Of a stretch of DNA of 64,000 nucleotides, positions 17,672-26,321 are shown piece after piece. The DNA is taken from the NCBI RefSeq assembly GCF_026810505.1, contig NZ_CP101750.1, positions 6,133,501 through 6,197,500 of the forward strand, in the 5' to 3' direction. How positions within the stretch are numbered: position 1 is the first letter of the stretch; each line of letters starts with the position of its first letter. This DNA is from Streptomyces sp. Je 1-369 (GTDB lineage Bacteria > Actinomycetota > Actinomycetes > Streptomycetales > Streptomycetaceae). Position numbers and translations under genes: made by a program. Below the pieces are notes generated by a model that saw nothing but the letters and a program-made list of their open reading frames with translations, had not been told where the DNA came from and ran no database searches.

Positions 17672-19028
17672 TGTTCACCGCGAGACCGCCCCGCGCGGTC
17701 TCCTTGTACTTGACGCTCATGTCGGCGCCCGTCTCCTTCATCGTCTTGATGACCTTGTCGAGGGACACCTTGTGGGAGCCGTCGCCGCGCATCGCCATCT
17801 TCGCGGCGGTGACGGCCTTGACCGCCGCCATGCCGTTGCGCTCGATGCACGGGATCTGAACGAGGCCGCCGACCGGGTCGCAGGTCAGGCCCAGGTTGTG
17901 CTCCATGCCGATCTCGGCGGCGTTCTCGACCTTGGAGGGGGAGCCGCCCATGACCTCGGCGAGCGCGCCCGCCGCCATCGAGCAGGCGGAGCCGACCTCG
18001 CCCTGGCAGCCGACCTCGGCGCCGGAGATCGAGGCGTTCTCCTTGAAGAGCATGCCGATCGCGCCGGCCGCCAGCAGGAAGCGGACCACGCCGTCCTCGT
18101 CGGCGCCGGGCACGAAGTTCATGTAGTAGTGCAGGACGGCGGGGATGATGCCCGCCGCGCCGTTCGTGGGCGCGGTGACCACGCGGCCGCCCGCGGCGTT
18201 CTCCTCGTTCACCGCCATCGCGTAGAGCGTGATCCACTCCATGGCGCGGGCCTGCGGGTCGCCCTCGGCGCGCAGCTGCCTGGCCGAGTTCGCGGCGCGG
18301 CGGCGCACCTTGAGGCCGCCCGGCAGGATGCCCTCGCGGGACATGCCGCGCGACACGCAGGACTGCATGACGCCCCAGATGTCGAGCAGACCCGCGCGGA
18401 TCTCGTCCTCGGTGCGCCACGCCTTCTCGTTCTCCAGCATCAGCGCGGAGATGGACAGGCCCGTCTCCTCCGTGAGGCGGAGCAGCTCGTCGCCGGTGCG
18501 GAAGGGGTGCCGCAGGACGGTGTCGTCCGGCACGATCGGGTTCTCGCCCGCCACGGCGTCCTCGTCCACGACGAAACCGCCGCCTACGGAGTAGTACGTC
18601 TTCTCCAGGACGAGGCCGCCCTCGCGGTCGTACGCGAAGATCGTCATGCCGTTGGCGTGGTACGGCAGGGCCTTGCGGCGGTGCAGGATCAGGTCCTCGT
18701 CGAAATCGAAGTCGATCTCGTGCATGCCGAGCAGGTTGATGCGGCCGCCGCTCTTGATCTCCTCGACGCGGTCGTCGGCGCCCTCCACGTTCACCGTGCG
18801 GGGCGACTCGCCCTCCAGGCCGAGCAGGACGGCCTTCGGCGTGCCGTGGCCGTGGCCGGTCGCGCCGAGCGAGCCGTACAGCTCCGCCCGTATCGCCGTC
18901 GTGTGGGCCATCAGGCCCTCGTTCTTGAGGCGGCTCGCGAACATGCGGGCCGCGCGCATGGGACCGACCGTGTGGGAGCTGGACGGGCCGATGCCGATCG
19001 AGAACAGGTCGAAGACCGAGATGGCCAC
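17658..19028 (-). CDS. sdaA: L-serine dehydratase (iron-sulfur type)
   Basis: A 456-residue single-chain L-serine ammonia-lyase that converts L-serine to pyruvate and ammonia in the cytoplasm. The N-terminal beta domain begins [21 protein letters not shown]. The C-terminal alpha domain carries the conserved cysteines of the oxygen-sensitive [4Fe-4S] cluster ([46 protein letters not shown]). The start is GTG 19026-19028 with GGAG five bases upstream; the frame stays open further upstream but family members begin here. It is the last gene in line after gcvT-gcvH-glyA, with a 178-base gap holding a hairpin and AT-rich repeats, so it may have its own promoter. With glyA it links glycine and serine to pyruvate. 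Confidence 0.95.
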   Translation of the reverse strand: MAISVFDLFSIGIGPSSSHTVGPMRAARMFASRLKNEGLMAHTTAIRAELYGSLGATGHGHGTPKAVLLGLEGESPRTVNVEGADDRVEEIKSGGRINLLGMHEIDFDFDEDLILHRRKALPYHANGMTIFAYDREGGLVLEKTYYSVGGGFVVDEDAVAGENPIVPDDTVLRHPFRTGDELLRLTEETGLSISALMLENEKAWRTEDEIRAGLLDIWGVMQSCVSRGMSREGILPGGLKVRRRAANSARQLRAEGDPQARAMEWITLYAMAVNEENAAGGRVVTAPTNGAAGIIPAVLHYYMNFVPGADEDGVVRFLLAAGAIGMLFKENASISGAEVGCQGEVGSACSMAAGALAEVMGGSPSKVENAAEIGMEHNLGLTCDPVGGLVQIPCIERNGMAAVKAVTAAKMAMRGDGSHKVSLDKVIKTMKETGADMSVKYKETARGGLAVNIIEC

Positions 19029-19107
19029 GAGAACTCCAATGGTGGTTGGTAGACGCCGTTGTCTGCCGGGGTGATGCAGAAGTACAAGGCGGTGCGGGAC
19101 GTGGTGC

Positions 19108-19145
19108 GGGGCACCTCGCTCACTCTCCAGTGTGCGGGGTGCCCC
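19108..19145 (-). terminator. Hairpin between glyA and sdaA
   Basis: Perfect 8-bp arms GGGGCACC and GGTGCCCC enclose a smaller CACT/AGTG stem. It lies 60 bases past the glyA stop and 80 bases before the sdaA start, so it could end the gcv-glyA transcript or act as a leader element of sdaA. Confidence 0.5.
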
Positions 19146-19158
19146 GATGTTTCGTACG

Positions 19159-19200
19159 TATGAACAACGGCATACGAACAAAAGCGTACAAACAGAGGGT
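19159..19200. repeat. Three 14-bp AT-rich tandem repeats in the sdaA upstream region
   Basis: TATGAACAACGGCA, TACGAACAAAAGCG and TACAAACAGAGGGT follow each other without gaps, seven bases after the glyA stop. The low GC and 14-base period stand out against the surroundings. Possible operator or promoter element. Confidence 0.6.
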
Positions 19201-19206
19201 ACGGAA

Positions 19207-20469
19207 CTACTTCAGGCCGGGGTACAAGGGGTGCTTGTCGGCCAGAGCGGTCACACGGGCCTTGAGGGACGCCGCGTCGAAGTCCGGCTTCAGGGCCTCG
19301 GCGATGATGTCGGCGACCTCGCGGAAGTCGTCCGCCTCGAAGCCGCGCGTGGCGAGCGCCGGGGTGCCGATCCGCAGGCCCGAGGTGACCATCGGGGGGC
19401 GCGGGTCGTTCGGGACCGCGTTGCGGTTGACCGTGATGCCGACTTCGTGGAGGCGGTCCTCGGCCTGCTGGCCGTCGAGCTCGGAGTTGCGCAGGTCCAC
19501 CAGGACCAGGTGCACGTCCGTGCCGCCGGAGAGGACGTCGACGCCGACGGCCTTCGCGTCGTCCTGCACCAGGCGCTCGGCCAGGATGCGGGCGCCGTCC
19601 AGGGTGCGCTGCTGGCGCTCCTTGAAGTCGTCCGACGCGGCGACCTTGAAGGAGACGGCCTTGGCGGCGATGACGTGCTCCAGCGGGCCGCCCTGGAAGC
19701 CGGGGAAGACCGCGGAGTTCAGCTTCTTCGCGAACTCCTTGCTGCGGGCCAGGATGATGCCGCCGCGCGGGCCGCCGAGCGTCTTGTGCGTGGTGGAGGT
19801 GACCACGTCCGCGTACGGCACCGGGTTCGGGTGCAGACCCGCGGCGACCAGACCGGCGAAGTGCGCCATGTCGACCCAGAGCTTCGCGCCGACCTCGTCG
19901 GCGATCCGGCGGAACTCGGCGAAGTCCAGGTGGCGCGGGTAGGCCGACCAGCCCGCGATGATCACCTTCGGGTTGTTCTCCTTGGCGAGGCGCTCGACCT
20001 CGGCCATGTCGACCAGACCGGCCTCGTCCACGTGGTAGGCGACCACGTTGAACTGCTTGCCGGAGAAGTTCAGGCGCATGCCGTGCGTGAGGTGGCCGCC
20101 GTGCGCGAGGTCAAGGCCGAGGATCGTGTCGCCGGGCTGGGCGATCGCGAAGAGGGCGGCCTGGTTGGCGGAGGCGCCGGAGTGCGGCTGCACGTTCGCG
20201 TACTCGGCGCCGAACAGGTCCTTGACCCGGTCGATCGCGATCTGCTCGGCGACGTCGACGTGCTCGCAGCCGCCGTAGTAGCGGCGGCCGGGGTAGCCCT
20301 CGGCGTACTTGTTGGTCAGGACCGAGCCCTGGGCCTCCATGACCGCGACCGGAGCGAAGTTCTCCGAGGCGATCATTTCCAGGGTCGACTGCTGGCGGTG
20401 GACCTCGGCGTCGACGGCGGCGGCGACGTCCGGGTCCAGCTCGTGGAGGGGGGTGTTCAGAAGCGACAT
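19207..20469 (-). CDS. glyA: Serine hydroxymethyltransferase
   Basis: A 420-residue PLP enzyme that interconverts serine plus tetrahydrofolate and glycine plus 5,10-methylene-tetrahydrofolate. Recognised by MIASENF near residue 35, [44 protein letters not shown] and the PLP-lysine motif [14 protein letters not shown] near 225. The length is normal. ATG 20467-20469 is the family start; an upstream in-frame start at 20574 is a shadow reaching back toward gcvH. It follows gcvH by 23 bases in the same operon, where the glycine cleavage enzymes and GlyA together turn glycine into serine and one-carbon units. It should be induced by glycine through the riboswitch before gcvT. Confidence 0.96.
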   Translation of the reverse strand: MSLLNTPLHELDPDVAAAVDAEVHRQQSTLEMIASENFAPVAVMEAQGSVLTNKYAEGYPGRRYYGGCEHVDVAEQIAIDRVKDLFGAEYANVQPHSGASANQAALFAIAQPGDTILGLDLAHGGHLTHGMRLNFSGKQFNVVAYHVDEAGLVDMAEVERLAKENNPKVIIAGWSAYPRHLDFAEFRRIADEVGAKLWVDMAHFAGLVAAGLHPNPVPYADVVTSTTHKTLGGPRGGIILARSKEFAKKLNSAVFPGFQGGPLEHVIAAKAVSFKVAASDDFKERQQRTLDGARILAERLVQDDAKAVGVDVLSGGTDVHLVLVDLRNSELDGQQAEDRLHEVGITVNRNAVPNDPRPPMVTSGLRIGTPALATRGFEADDFREVADIIAEALKPDFDAASLKARVTALADKHPLYPGLK

Positions 20470-20492
20470 CACACGATCCCTATCGGTATGGG

Positions 20493-20870
20493 TCAGCCGG
20501 CGGTGAATGCGGTGTACTCGTCGGCGGACATCAGGTCGTCCGGCTCGCCCGAGATACGAACCTTGAACAGCCAACCGCCCTCGAACGGGGCGGAGTTGAC
20601 CAGCGACGGGTCCTCCACGACGTCCTGGTTGGCGGCGACGATCTCGCCGGTCACCGGGGCGTAGAGGTCGCTGACCGACTTGGTCGACTCCAGCTCGCCG
20701 CAGGACTCGCCCGCGGTCACCGTGTCACCGACCTCGGGGAGCTGCGCGAAGACGACGTCACCGAGCGCGTTGGCCGCGTGCTCGGTGATGCCGACGGTCG
20801 CCACGCCGTCCTCGGTGGCCGAGAGCCACTCGTGCTCCTTGCTGTAACGAAGCTGCTGGGGGTTGCTCAT
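20493..20870 (-). CDS. gcvH: Glycine cleavage system H protein
   Basis: A 125-residue lipoyl carrier of the glycine cleavage complex; it shuttles the aminomethyl group from the P protein to the T protein. The lipoylation site is the Lys in [17 protein letters not shown] near residue 65, and the N-terminus ([10 protein letters not shown]) is typical. AGGAG lies ten bases before ATG 20868-20870. The gene lies 76 bases after gcvT and just before glyA. The P protein gene (gcvP) is not in this window; in Streptomyces it is commonly elsewhere. Confidence 0.96.
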   Translation of the reverse strand: MSNPQQLRYSKEHEWLSATEDGVATVGITEHAANALGDVVFAQLPEVGDTVTAGESCGELESTKSVSDLYAPVTGEIVAANQDVVEDPSLVNSAPFEGGWLFKVRISGEPDDLMSADEYTAFTAG

Positions 20871-20946
20871 GACCTGAATTCTCCTGTACGCGGGTGGGTG
20901 CTGCGGAACGGGAAGGATGTGCGGGGGGTCACTTCTGACGCGGCAG

Positions 20947-22080
20947 TCACTTCTGGCGCTTGTAGAACGGCAGCGCCACGACCTCGTACGGCTCGTGGGT
21001 GCCGCGGATGTCCACGCCGACACCCTCGGTGCCCGGCGCCGCGTGCTCCGCGTCGACGTACGCCATCGCGATCGGCTTGCCCAGCGTCGGGGACGGGGCG
21101 CCGGAGGTGACCTCGCCGATCACCTTGCCGTCCGCGACCACCGGGAAACCGGCGCGCGGGACGCGGCGGCCCTCGGCGATCAGGCCGACCAGCTTGCGCG
21201 GCGGGGCGGTTTCCGCGCGCTCGGCGGCGGCCGCGAGCGCGGCACGCCCGAGGAACGAGTCCGACCGGCTGGTCTTCTCGAACTTCACGACCCGGCCGAG
21301 GCCCGCGTCGAACGGCGTGAGCCCGGCGGTCAGCTCGTGCCCGTACAGCGGCATGCCCGCCTCCAGGCGCAGCGTGTCGCGGCAGGAGAGGCCGGCCGGG
21401 ACCATGCCGACCGGCGTGCCCGCCTCCATCAGCGCGCCCCACAGCTTCTCCGCGTCACCGGGGGAGACGAACAGCTCGAAACCGTCCTCCCCCGTGTAGC
21501 CCGTGCGGGCGATCAGGGCGGAGACACCCGCGACGGTGCCGGGCAGGCCCGCGTAGTACTTCAGGCCGTCCAGGTCCGCGTCGGTGAGGGACTTCAGGAT
21601 GCCGGGGGACTCGGGGCCCTGGACGGCGAGCAGCGCGTACGCCTCGCGGTCGTCGCGGACCTCGACGTCGAAGCCGTCGGCGCGGGTGGTGAGCGCGTCC
21701 AGGACGACCTGCGCGTTCGAGGCGTTGGCGACGACCATGTACTCCGGGGCGTCGGGCTCGCCGAGCCGGTAGACGATCAGGTCGTCCAGGATGCCGCCGT
21801 CCTCGGCGACGATCATGGTGTAGCGGGCGCGGCCGACGCCGATGGAGCCGATGTTGCCGACCAGCGCGTAGTTCAGGAAGTCCACGGCCTCGGGGCCGCC
21901 GACGGTGATCTCGCCCATGTGCGACAGGTCGAAGAGGCCTGCCTTGGTGCGCACGGCGTTGTGCTCGTCGCGCTCGCTGGCGTACCGCAGCGGCATGTCC
22001 CAGCCCGCGAAGTCGGTCATGGTCGCGCCGAGCGCGCGATGGACGGCGTCGAGGGCGGTCAGACGGGGGGCAGTGCTCAT
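20947..22080 (-). CDS. gcvT: Aminomethyltransferase (glycine cleavage T protein)
   Basis: A 377-residue tetrahydrofolate-dependent T protein. It releases ammonia and forms 5,10-methylene-tetrahydrofolate from the aminomethyl-lipoyl H protein. Family marks are [11 protein letters not shown] (22-32), [22 protein letters not shown] near 200, and the C-terminal barrel ending AYVDAEH...[13 protein letters not shown] 22078-22080 has GGGAG eight bases upstream. It is the first gene of gcvT-gcvH-glyA, and its leader holds a tandem glycine riboswitch. Confidence 0.96.
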   Translation of the reverse strand: MSTAPRLTALDAVHRALGATMTDFAGWDMPLRYASERDEHNAVRTKAGLFDLSHMGEITVGGPEAVDFLNYALVGNIGSIGVGRARYTMIVAEDGGILDDLIVYRLGEPDAPEYMVVANASNAQVVLDALTTRADGFDVEVRDDREAYALLAVQGPESPGILKSLTDADLDGLKYYAGLPGTVAGVSALIARTGYTGEDGFELFVSPGDAEKLWGALMEAGTPVGMVPAGLSCRDTLRLEAGMPLYGHELTAGLTPFDAGLGRVVKFEKTSRSDSFLGRAALAAAAERAETAPPRKLVGLIAEGRRVPRAGFPVVADGKVIGEVTSGAPSPTLGKPIAMAYVDAEHAAPGTEGVGVDIRGTHEPYEVVALPFYKRQK

Positions 22081-22114
22081 GAAGGGAACTCCCAGGGCAT
22101 GACGGGCGAGGTCG

Positions 22115-22333
22115 ATCCTCCCCATCTGTCATCGGAACCTGAGAGGTTCGCCGGGAGTGTCTCGACCAGTGAGACGCCGGCTTGCACCTTGGGTGGGACC
22201 GCCGGGGCGGCCCGCTTTTCAGATGTGCCTCGCCCGCGCGGTACGGGGCCTGAGAGATTCAAGGGAGGGGCTTGCTCCTTCGGCGCCCCGGGTACCCAGC
22301 CCAAAAGCTTGGTTCCGGAGACTCTCCCGCGCG
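22115..22333 (-). ncRNA. Tandem glycine riboswitch
   Basis: Read on the minus strand, the leader of gcvT shows two aptamers of the gcvT RNA class. The first runs from GGGAGAGTCTCC through CGCCGAAGGAGCAAGCCCC to TTGAATCTCTCAGGCCCC. The second runs from GGTGCAAGCC through GGCGAACCTCTCAGGTTCC to ACAGATGGGGAG. The paired CTCTCAGG cores and GCCGAAGGAGCAA are the class signature. It ends about 35 bases before the gcvT ATG and would switch on gcvT-gcvH-glyA when glycine is high. Confidence 0.92.
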
Positions 22334-22409
22334 GATTCGAACGGCCTGTATGGAGTTGGCGCGCACATCATTGCACGCGACCCTGTCCAGGGGGAGCGGT
22401 GCCCGGCAA

Positions 22410-22445
22410 CGGGTCCCGTCACGGGTCCGTTCACCGGTCCCGTCA
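22410..22445. repeat. Three 12-bp tandem repeats
   Basis: CGGGTCCCGTCA, CGGGTCCGTTCA and CCGGTCCCGTCA are contiguous, between the riboswitch promoter side and the divergent ATP-binding protein gene. Confidence 0.75.
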
Positions 22446-22503
22446 CTCCGGAATGCTCTTGTGCCGCATTACCTTCTCTTTACACTTGGTGGGGATGCAG
22501 TAC

Positions 22504-23226
22504 GTGACCGCTATGGGGAGGCCGATCACGGTGCGCAGCAGGACGAGTCTCTACGCCACTTCCACGGGGGTGGGACTGCCCAAAGCGCTGTCCAAGGCGC
22601 TGCCCGAACAGACCTGCGCCCCGGCCGCGGAGAGCTGCGGTCCGCTCCCCGTCGCCGTCGTCCGCGACCTGCGGCAGCGGGCCGGCCACAGCCCGCGCCG
22701 CCTCACGTTCGGCGAGGGCGACCTGGTCGTCGTCTCCGGGCTGCCCGGCGGCGGAAAATCGACCCTGATGCGGCAGGCCGTCACCGGCCCCCGCATCGAC
22801 TCCCAGGACACCCGCGACCGCTGGGCCCGCCGCATGCCGCGGCTGCTGCCGTACGCGGCGTACCGCCCCCTGGTCCGCCTCGCGCACTACGCGACGTTGC
22901 GCCGCATCCTGCGCTCCGGGGCGAGCGCAGTCGTGCACGACTGCGGCACCCAGGCCTGGGTGCGCCGCTGGCTCGCCCGCGAGACCGCCCGCCGCGGCAC
23001 GGCCCTGCACCTCCTGATGCTCGACGTCCCCGTGGACACCGCGCTGCGGGGCCAGCACGAGCGGGGCCGCGGCGTCTCCCGGTACGCGTTCGCACGCCAC
23101 CGCAGGACGGTCGGCCGGCTCGTCGCCGCCACCGAGCGCGGTGACCTGCCGCGCGGCTGCCGCTCCGCGGTGCTCCTCGACCGCGCGGCCGCGCAGGCCC
23201 TGCGGGTGATCGCCTTCGACCGGTGA
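22504..23226 (+). CDS. P-loop ATP-binding protein (AAA/kinase-like)
   Basis: A 240-residue soluble protein with a Walker A near residue 79 (VVVSGLPGGGKSTLMRQAV), then RIDSQDTRDRWARRMP, a hydrophobic strand ending in a Walker-B-like VVHDCG, and LLMLDVPVDTALRGQHERGRGVSRYAFARH, which resembles the lid of small P-loop kinases. The exact substrate is not evident. GTG 22504 was chosen because GGTGGGG ends nine bases before it; ATG 22495 touches that site and ATG 22513 is a further choice. The gene is divergent from gcvT and precedes two SseB-like genes on the same strand. Confidence 0.75.
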   Translation: MTAMGRPITVRSRTSLYATSTGVGLPKALSKALPEQTCAPAAESCGPLPVAVVRDLRQRAGHSPRRLTFGEGDLVVVSGLPGGGKSTLMRQAVTGPRIDSQDTRDRWARRMPRLLPYAAYRPLVRLAHYATLRRILRSGASAVVHDCGTQAWVRRWLARETARRGTALHLLMLDVPVDTALRGQHERGRGVSRYAFARHRRTVGRLVAATERGDLPRGCRSAVLLDRAAAQALRVIAFDR

Positions 23227-23286
23227 GCGGGCCCGGCGTTAGGGTTCGAGCCGCAGGCAGAGCGGTCGCGAGCAGGGGTTGGACAG

Positions 23287-24069
23287 ATGGACTTTCCGGC
23301 GCAGGCACATGCCCATCCGTACGGCGGATGGCCGGGCAACGAACTGGAGGAGGTCCTCGCGGCCTCACTGGGCGCCCACGAGTCGGCGGGCGCCCGCATC
23401 ATCGAGGTGCTCGGCCGCAGCCACCTCTGGATACCGCTGCCCAACGGCGGCGGCCCCGACAGCGGCACCCTGGACCTGCCGACCCTGGAGATCGAAGGAC
23501 AGGCGTACGTCCCCGTCTTCACCTCCGAGCAGCAGTTCCGCCAGGCGCTCGGCGACGCGGCGGACCGGATGGGCGTCACCGTGGCGCCCGCCGTGGAGTT
23601 CGCCCGCGGCCTGCCCCCGCAGCTGGGCATCGCGCTGAACCCGGACGGCACCGTCGGCGTCCCGCTGCCGCCGCCGGCCGTCGCCGAGCTCTGCAGGACC
23701 GGCCGCACCGAGCTGGACGGCCCGAGCACCGGCGGGCGCGTCCGCCTCTTCGAGCCGGACTGGCAGCACGACCCGGTCGACTTCCTCGCCGCCGCAGGCC
23801 GGGAGTTCGAGGCCGCGGGCATCGTGCTGACCGCGCGCCGCTGTCTGGCCGCCGTGGAGACGGACGACCCGACGCTCTTCGTCGGCGTCGAGCTGTCCAC
23901 CTGGGACGGCAACGCGCGCGACCTCCCCATGGAGGCGCTCGGCCGGGCCCTCGGACAGGTGCCGGTCCCGTGGCCGGTGAACCTGGTGCTGCTCGACGTG
24001 GCACAGGACCCGGTCGGCGACTGGCTGAGGGCGAAGGTGCGACCGTTCTACCACCGCGTCGCCGCTTAA
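23287..24069 (+). CDS. SseB family protein
   Basis: A 260-residue soluble protein with the two halves of the SseB (enhanced serine sensitivity) family. The N-terminal half (LWIPLPNGG ... YVPVFTSEQQFRQALG) is the SseB N domain, and the C-terminal half with LARRCLAAVE-like strand and DPVGDWLRAKVRPFYHRVA is the SseB C domain. The biochemical role is not known; in E. coli overproduction of SseB alters serine sensitivity. The gene is followed 72 bases later by a second SseB-like gene with the same C-terminal ending, evidence of an old tandem duplication. Location beside the serine/glycine genes is notable. Confidence 0.85.
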   Translation: MDFPAQAHAHPYGGWPGNELEEVLAASLGAHESAGARIIEVLGRSHLWIPLPNGGGPDSGTLDLPTLEIEGQAYVPVFTSEQQFRQALGDAADRMGVTVAPAVEFARGLPPQLGIALNPDGTVGVPLPPPAVAELCRTGRTELDGPSTGGRVRLFEPDWQHDPVDFLAAAGREFEAAGIVLTARRCLAAVETDDPTLFVGVELSTWDGNARDLPMEALGRALGQVPVPWPVNLVLLDVAQDPVGDWLRAKVRPFYHRVAA

Positions 24070-24141
24070 GCTGGTTGCATTCTTCTGCCCTCCATCGTCT
24101 CCCGTGGGGGCACCACGTTCGTCGCGAAGGGGCGGTTACGG

Positions 24142-24918
24142 GTGAGTGCGTCGGGCACGGCCGCGGCCGGGCAGCAGGTCGAGCAGTTGCTGCGCCAGGT
24201 GACGCCGGGGCGTTACGACGCGTACGAGGCACTGCTGCGCGCACTCGCCGCCGACCAGGTGTGGATGCTGCTCTGGCACGGCCAGGCGGGCTCCCCCGAC
24301 GCCCAGTACGGGAACATGGAAGTGGAGGGGCTCGGCTACGCACCGTGTGTGACCTCCGCCCAGGAGCTGTCCGCGAGTGGCTGGAACCGCAGCTATGAAG
24401 TGGTGCGCGGCATCGACATCTCCCGCACCCTCTACCCCGACCACTACGGCCTCTGGCTCAACCCGCACGCACACGGCGGCGGCGTCGGCATCCCCTGGCT
24501 GGACCTGCGCCGCATCGCCTCGGGCCTGGACCTGCTGCCCGCCGGGCCCCTCCGGCTCACCGAGCCGAGCATCGAAATCCCCCAGTTCTACGCTCTGTTG
24601 ACGCAGAACGCCCACCGCACCCCCGTGGTCCGCTCGCTGCGCCGCGCCTGGGTGCAGCCCGCCCTCGGAGCGCCATATCTGGCCATCGGTCTCGACGTGT
24701 ACGACACGTCGCCGCCGGCGGTCGACGCGGTGCGCACGATGATGCGCCAGTCCATCCCCGCCGTCCCCGAGGGCCTGCCCGTCTCGACGGTCGCGATGTC
24801 CGACGATTACGACCCGGTCGCGATGTGGCTACGAGCCAATGCCAGGCCGTTCTACGACCGCGAGGCCCAGGCGGCCCCGGCGCCCGCCGGCGGATACGGC
24901 TACCCCGCCCAGTACTGA
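24142..24918 (+). CDS. SseB family protein (second copy)
   Basis: A 258-residue paralogue of the upstream SseB protein. Shared features include the mid-region SFTVEP-like strand (LRLTEPSIEIPQFYALL), the C-terminal block DDYDPVAMWLRANARPFYDRE, and overall length. The N-terminal half has diverged (LLRQVTPGRYDAYEALLRALAADQVWMLLWHGQ). The start is GTG 24142, with GAAGGGG about ten bases before it. It ends with a Gly/Tyr-rich tail (GGYGYPAQY). The 297 bases that follow, up to the peptide transporter, hold no gene that I can support. Confidence 0.85.
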   Translation: MSASGTAAAGQQVEQLLRQVTPGRYDAYEALLRALAADQVWMLLWHGQAGSPDAQYGNMEVEGLGYAPCVTSAQELSASGWNRSYEVVRGIDISRTLYPDHYGLWLNPHAHGGGVGIPWLDLRRIASGLDLLPAGPLRLTEPSIEIPQFYALLTQNAHRTPVVRSLRRAWVQPALGAPYLAIGLDVYDTSPPAVDAVRTMMRQSIPAVPEGLPVSTVAMSDDYDPVAMWLRANARPFYDREAQAAPAPAGGYGYPAQY

Positions 24919-25058
24919 GCAGCGCCGACGGACGCGATGTCCGTTGTAGTGCAGGTGGGGGCCTATGGGCTCCTGTGGCGCCTTGCGACCCAACTGCCCC
25001 GTGTTCGCCCCTCGTTCACTCGCGTCCGGATAACGGAACACCTCGATCAGCATCACGG

Positions 25059-25089
25059 TTGCGCATCCTTTCCCCGTCAAGTCTGGTAA
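25059..25089 (+). promoter_or_regulatory. Candidate promoter of the peptide importer operon
   Basis: TTGCGC (25059-25064) and TGGTAA (25084-25089) are 19 bases apart in the otherwise empty 24919-25215 spacer. The spacing is long and the -10 is poor, so the assignment is weak. Confidence 0.25.
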
Positions 25090-25215
25090 CAGATCGCGAC
25101 GTGGATGAAGACTCCCGCTCCAGGGGCCTCCGCCCCTGTGTACGACGGACTGATCACGTCGCTACAGCGGCAAGTGCGGGCCGGTCACCACCGGTTGAGA
25201 GGGGTCCCTGCCACG

Positions 25216-26220
25216 ATGACGGCACCATTGCATGACACACCTGCGGACGCGGACCCGACCCAGGACGTCGCCCCCGCAGTTGATGCAGGGGTGAAAAGGG
25301 TCGAGGGCCGGTCCCTCAAGCAGATCGCCTGGAACCGCCTGAAGCGGGACAAGGTCGCCCTGGCCGGCGGCATCACCGTGCTGCTCCTGGTGCTTGTCGC
25401 CATCTTCGCGCCCCTGATCGTGAACCTGCTGGGCCACGACCCCAACGAATTCCACCAGGAGGAGCTCGACGAGCTGACCGGCCTCCCCAAGGGTGCACTC
25501 GGCGGCGTCAGCGGCGACTTCCTCTTCGGAGTCGAGCCCAACAAGGGCCGCGACGTCTTCAGCCGCATCGTCTTCGGCGCGCGGATCTCGCTCCTGGTCG
25601 CGTTCCTCGCGGCCATCGTGGCCGTGGCGCTCGGCACCCTCTTCGGGATCATCGCCGGTTACTTCGGCGGCTGGGTCGACGCCCTGATCAGCCGCGTGAT
25701 GGACGTGCTGCTCTCGTTCCCGCAGCTGCTCTTCATCATCTCGCTGGTCTCCGTACTCCCCGACGACCTGCTCGGCCTCCAGGGCACCAGCGTGCGCGTC
25801 GCGATCCTCGTCATGGTCATCGGCTTCTTCGGCTGGCCGTATGTCGGCCGCATCGTCCGCGGCCAGACGCTCTCGCTCCGTGAGCGCGAGTACGTGGAAG
25901 CGGCCCGCAGTCTCGGCGGCGGCAAGCGCCACATCCTGTTCCGTGAACTGCTGCCCAACCTGGTCGCCCCCATCACCGTCTACGCGACGCTGATGATCCC
26001 GACCAACATCCTCACGGAGGCGGCCCTCAGCTTCCTCGGCGCCGGCGTCAAGCCGCCGACGGCCTCGTGGGGCGGCATGCTGCGTGACGCACTCAAGACG
26101 TACGAGCACGACCCGATGTTCATGGTCTTCCCGGGCGTCACGATCTTCATCACCGTCCTGGCCTTCAACCTCTTCGGCGACGGGCTGCGTGATGCGCTCG
26201 ACCCGAAGGGGACGCGCTAG
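25216..26220 (+). CDS. Peptide ABC transporter permease (DppC/OppC-like)
   Basis: A 334-residue inner-membrane permease. It has the OppC N-terminal segment (WNRLKRDKVALAGGITVLLLVLVAIFAPLI), six membrane segments and the EAA motif (REYVEAARSLGGGKRHILFRELLPNLVAP) near residue 225. ATG 25216 is preceded by GAGAGGGG; the frame is open upstream but family members start near here. It is unusual but normal for Streptomyces that this permease comes first, followed by the binding protein, then the DppB-type permease and two ATPases. The system imports oligopeptides, which in Streptomyces can be nutritional or developmental signals (BldK is the known example). Confidence 0.93.
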   Translation: MTAPLHDTPADADPTQDVAPAVDAGVKRVEGRSLKQIAWNRLKRDKVALAGGITVLLLVLVAIFAPLIVNLLGHDPNEFHQEELDELTGLPKGALGGVSGDFLFGVEPNKGRDVFSRIVFGARISLLVAFLAAIVAVALGTLFGIIAGYFGGWVDALISRVMDVLLSFPQLLFIISLVSVLPDDLLGLQGTSVRVAILVMVIGFFGWPYVGRIVRGQTLSLREREYVEAARSLGGGKRHILFRELLPNLVAPITVYATLMIPTNILTEAALSFLGAGVKPPTASWGGMLRDALKTYEHDPMFMVFPGVTIFITVLAFNLFGDGLRDALDPKGTR

Positions 26221-26321
26221 AAGGTCCCAACTGGCTTGCCCCTGCCGCATGTCAGGTGGCTCTCACCATGGTTCTCCGGCAGCACTTGGCCAGGGACCGC
26301 GATCTCGGAGGTTACGAGAAA

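Noticed and set aside
24919..25215. Possible small gene between the SseB pair and the peptide importer
   Set aside because: Only short frames with poor codon bias; the region looks like a promoter spacer.
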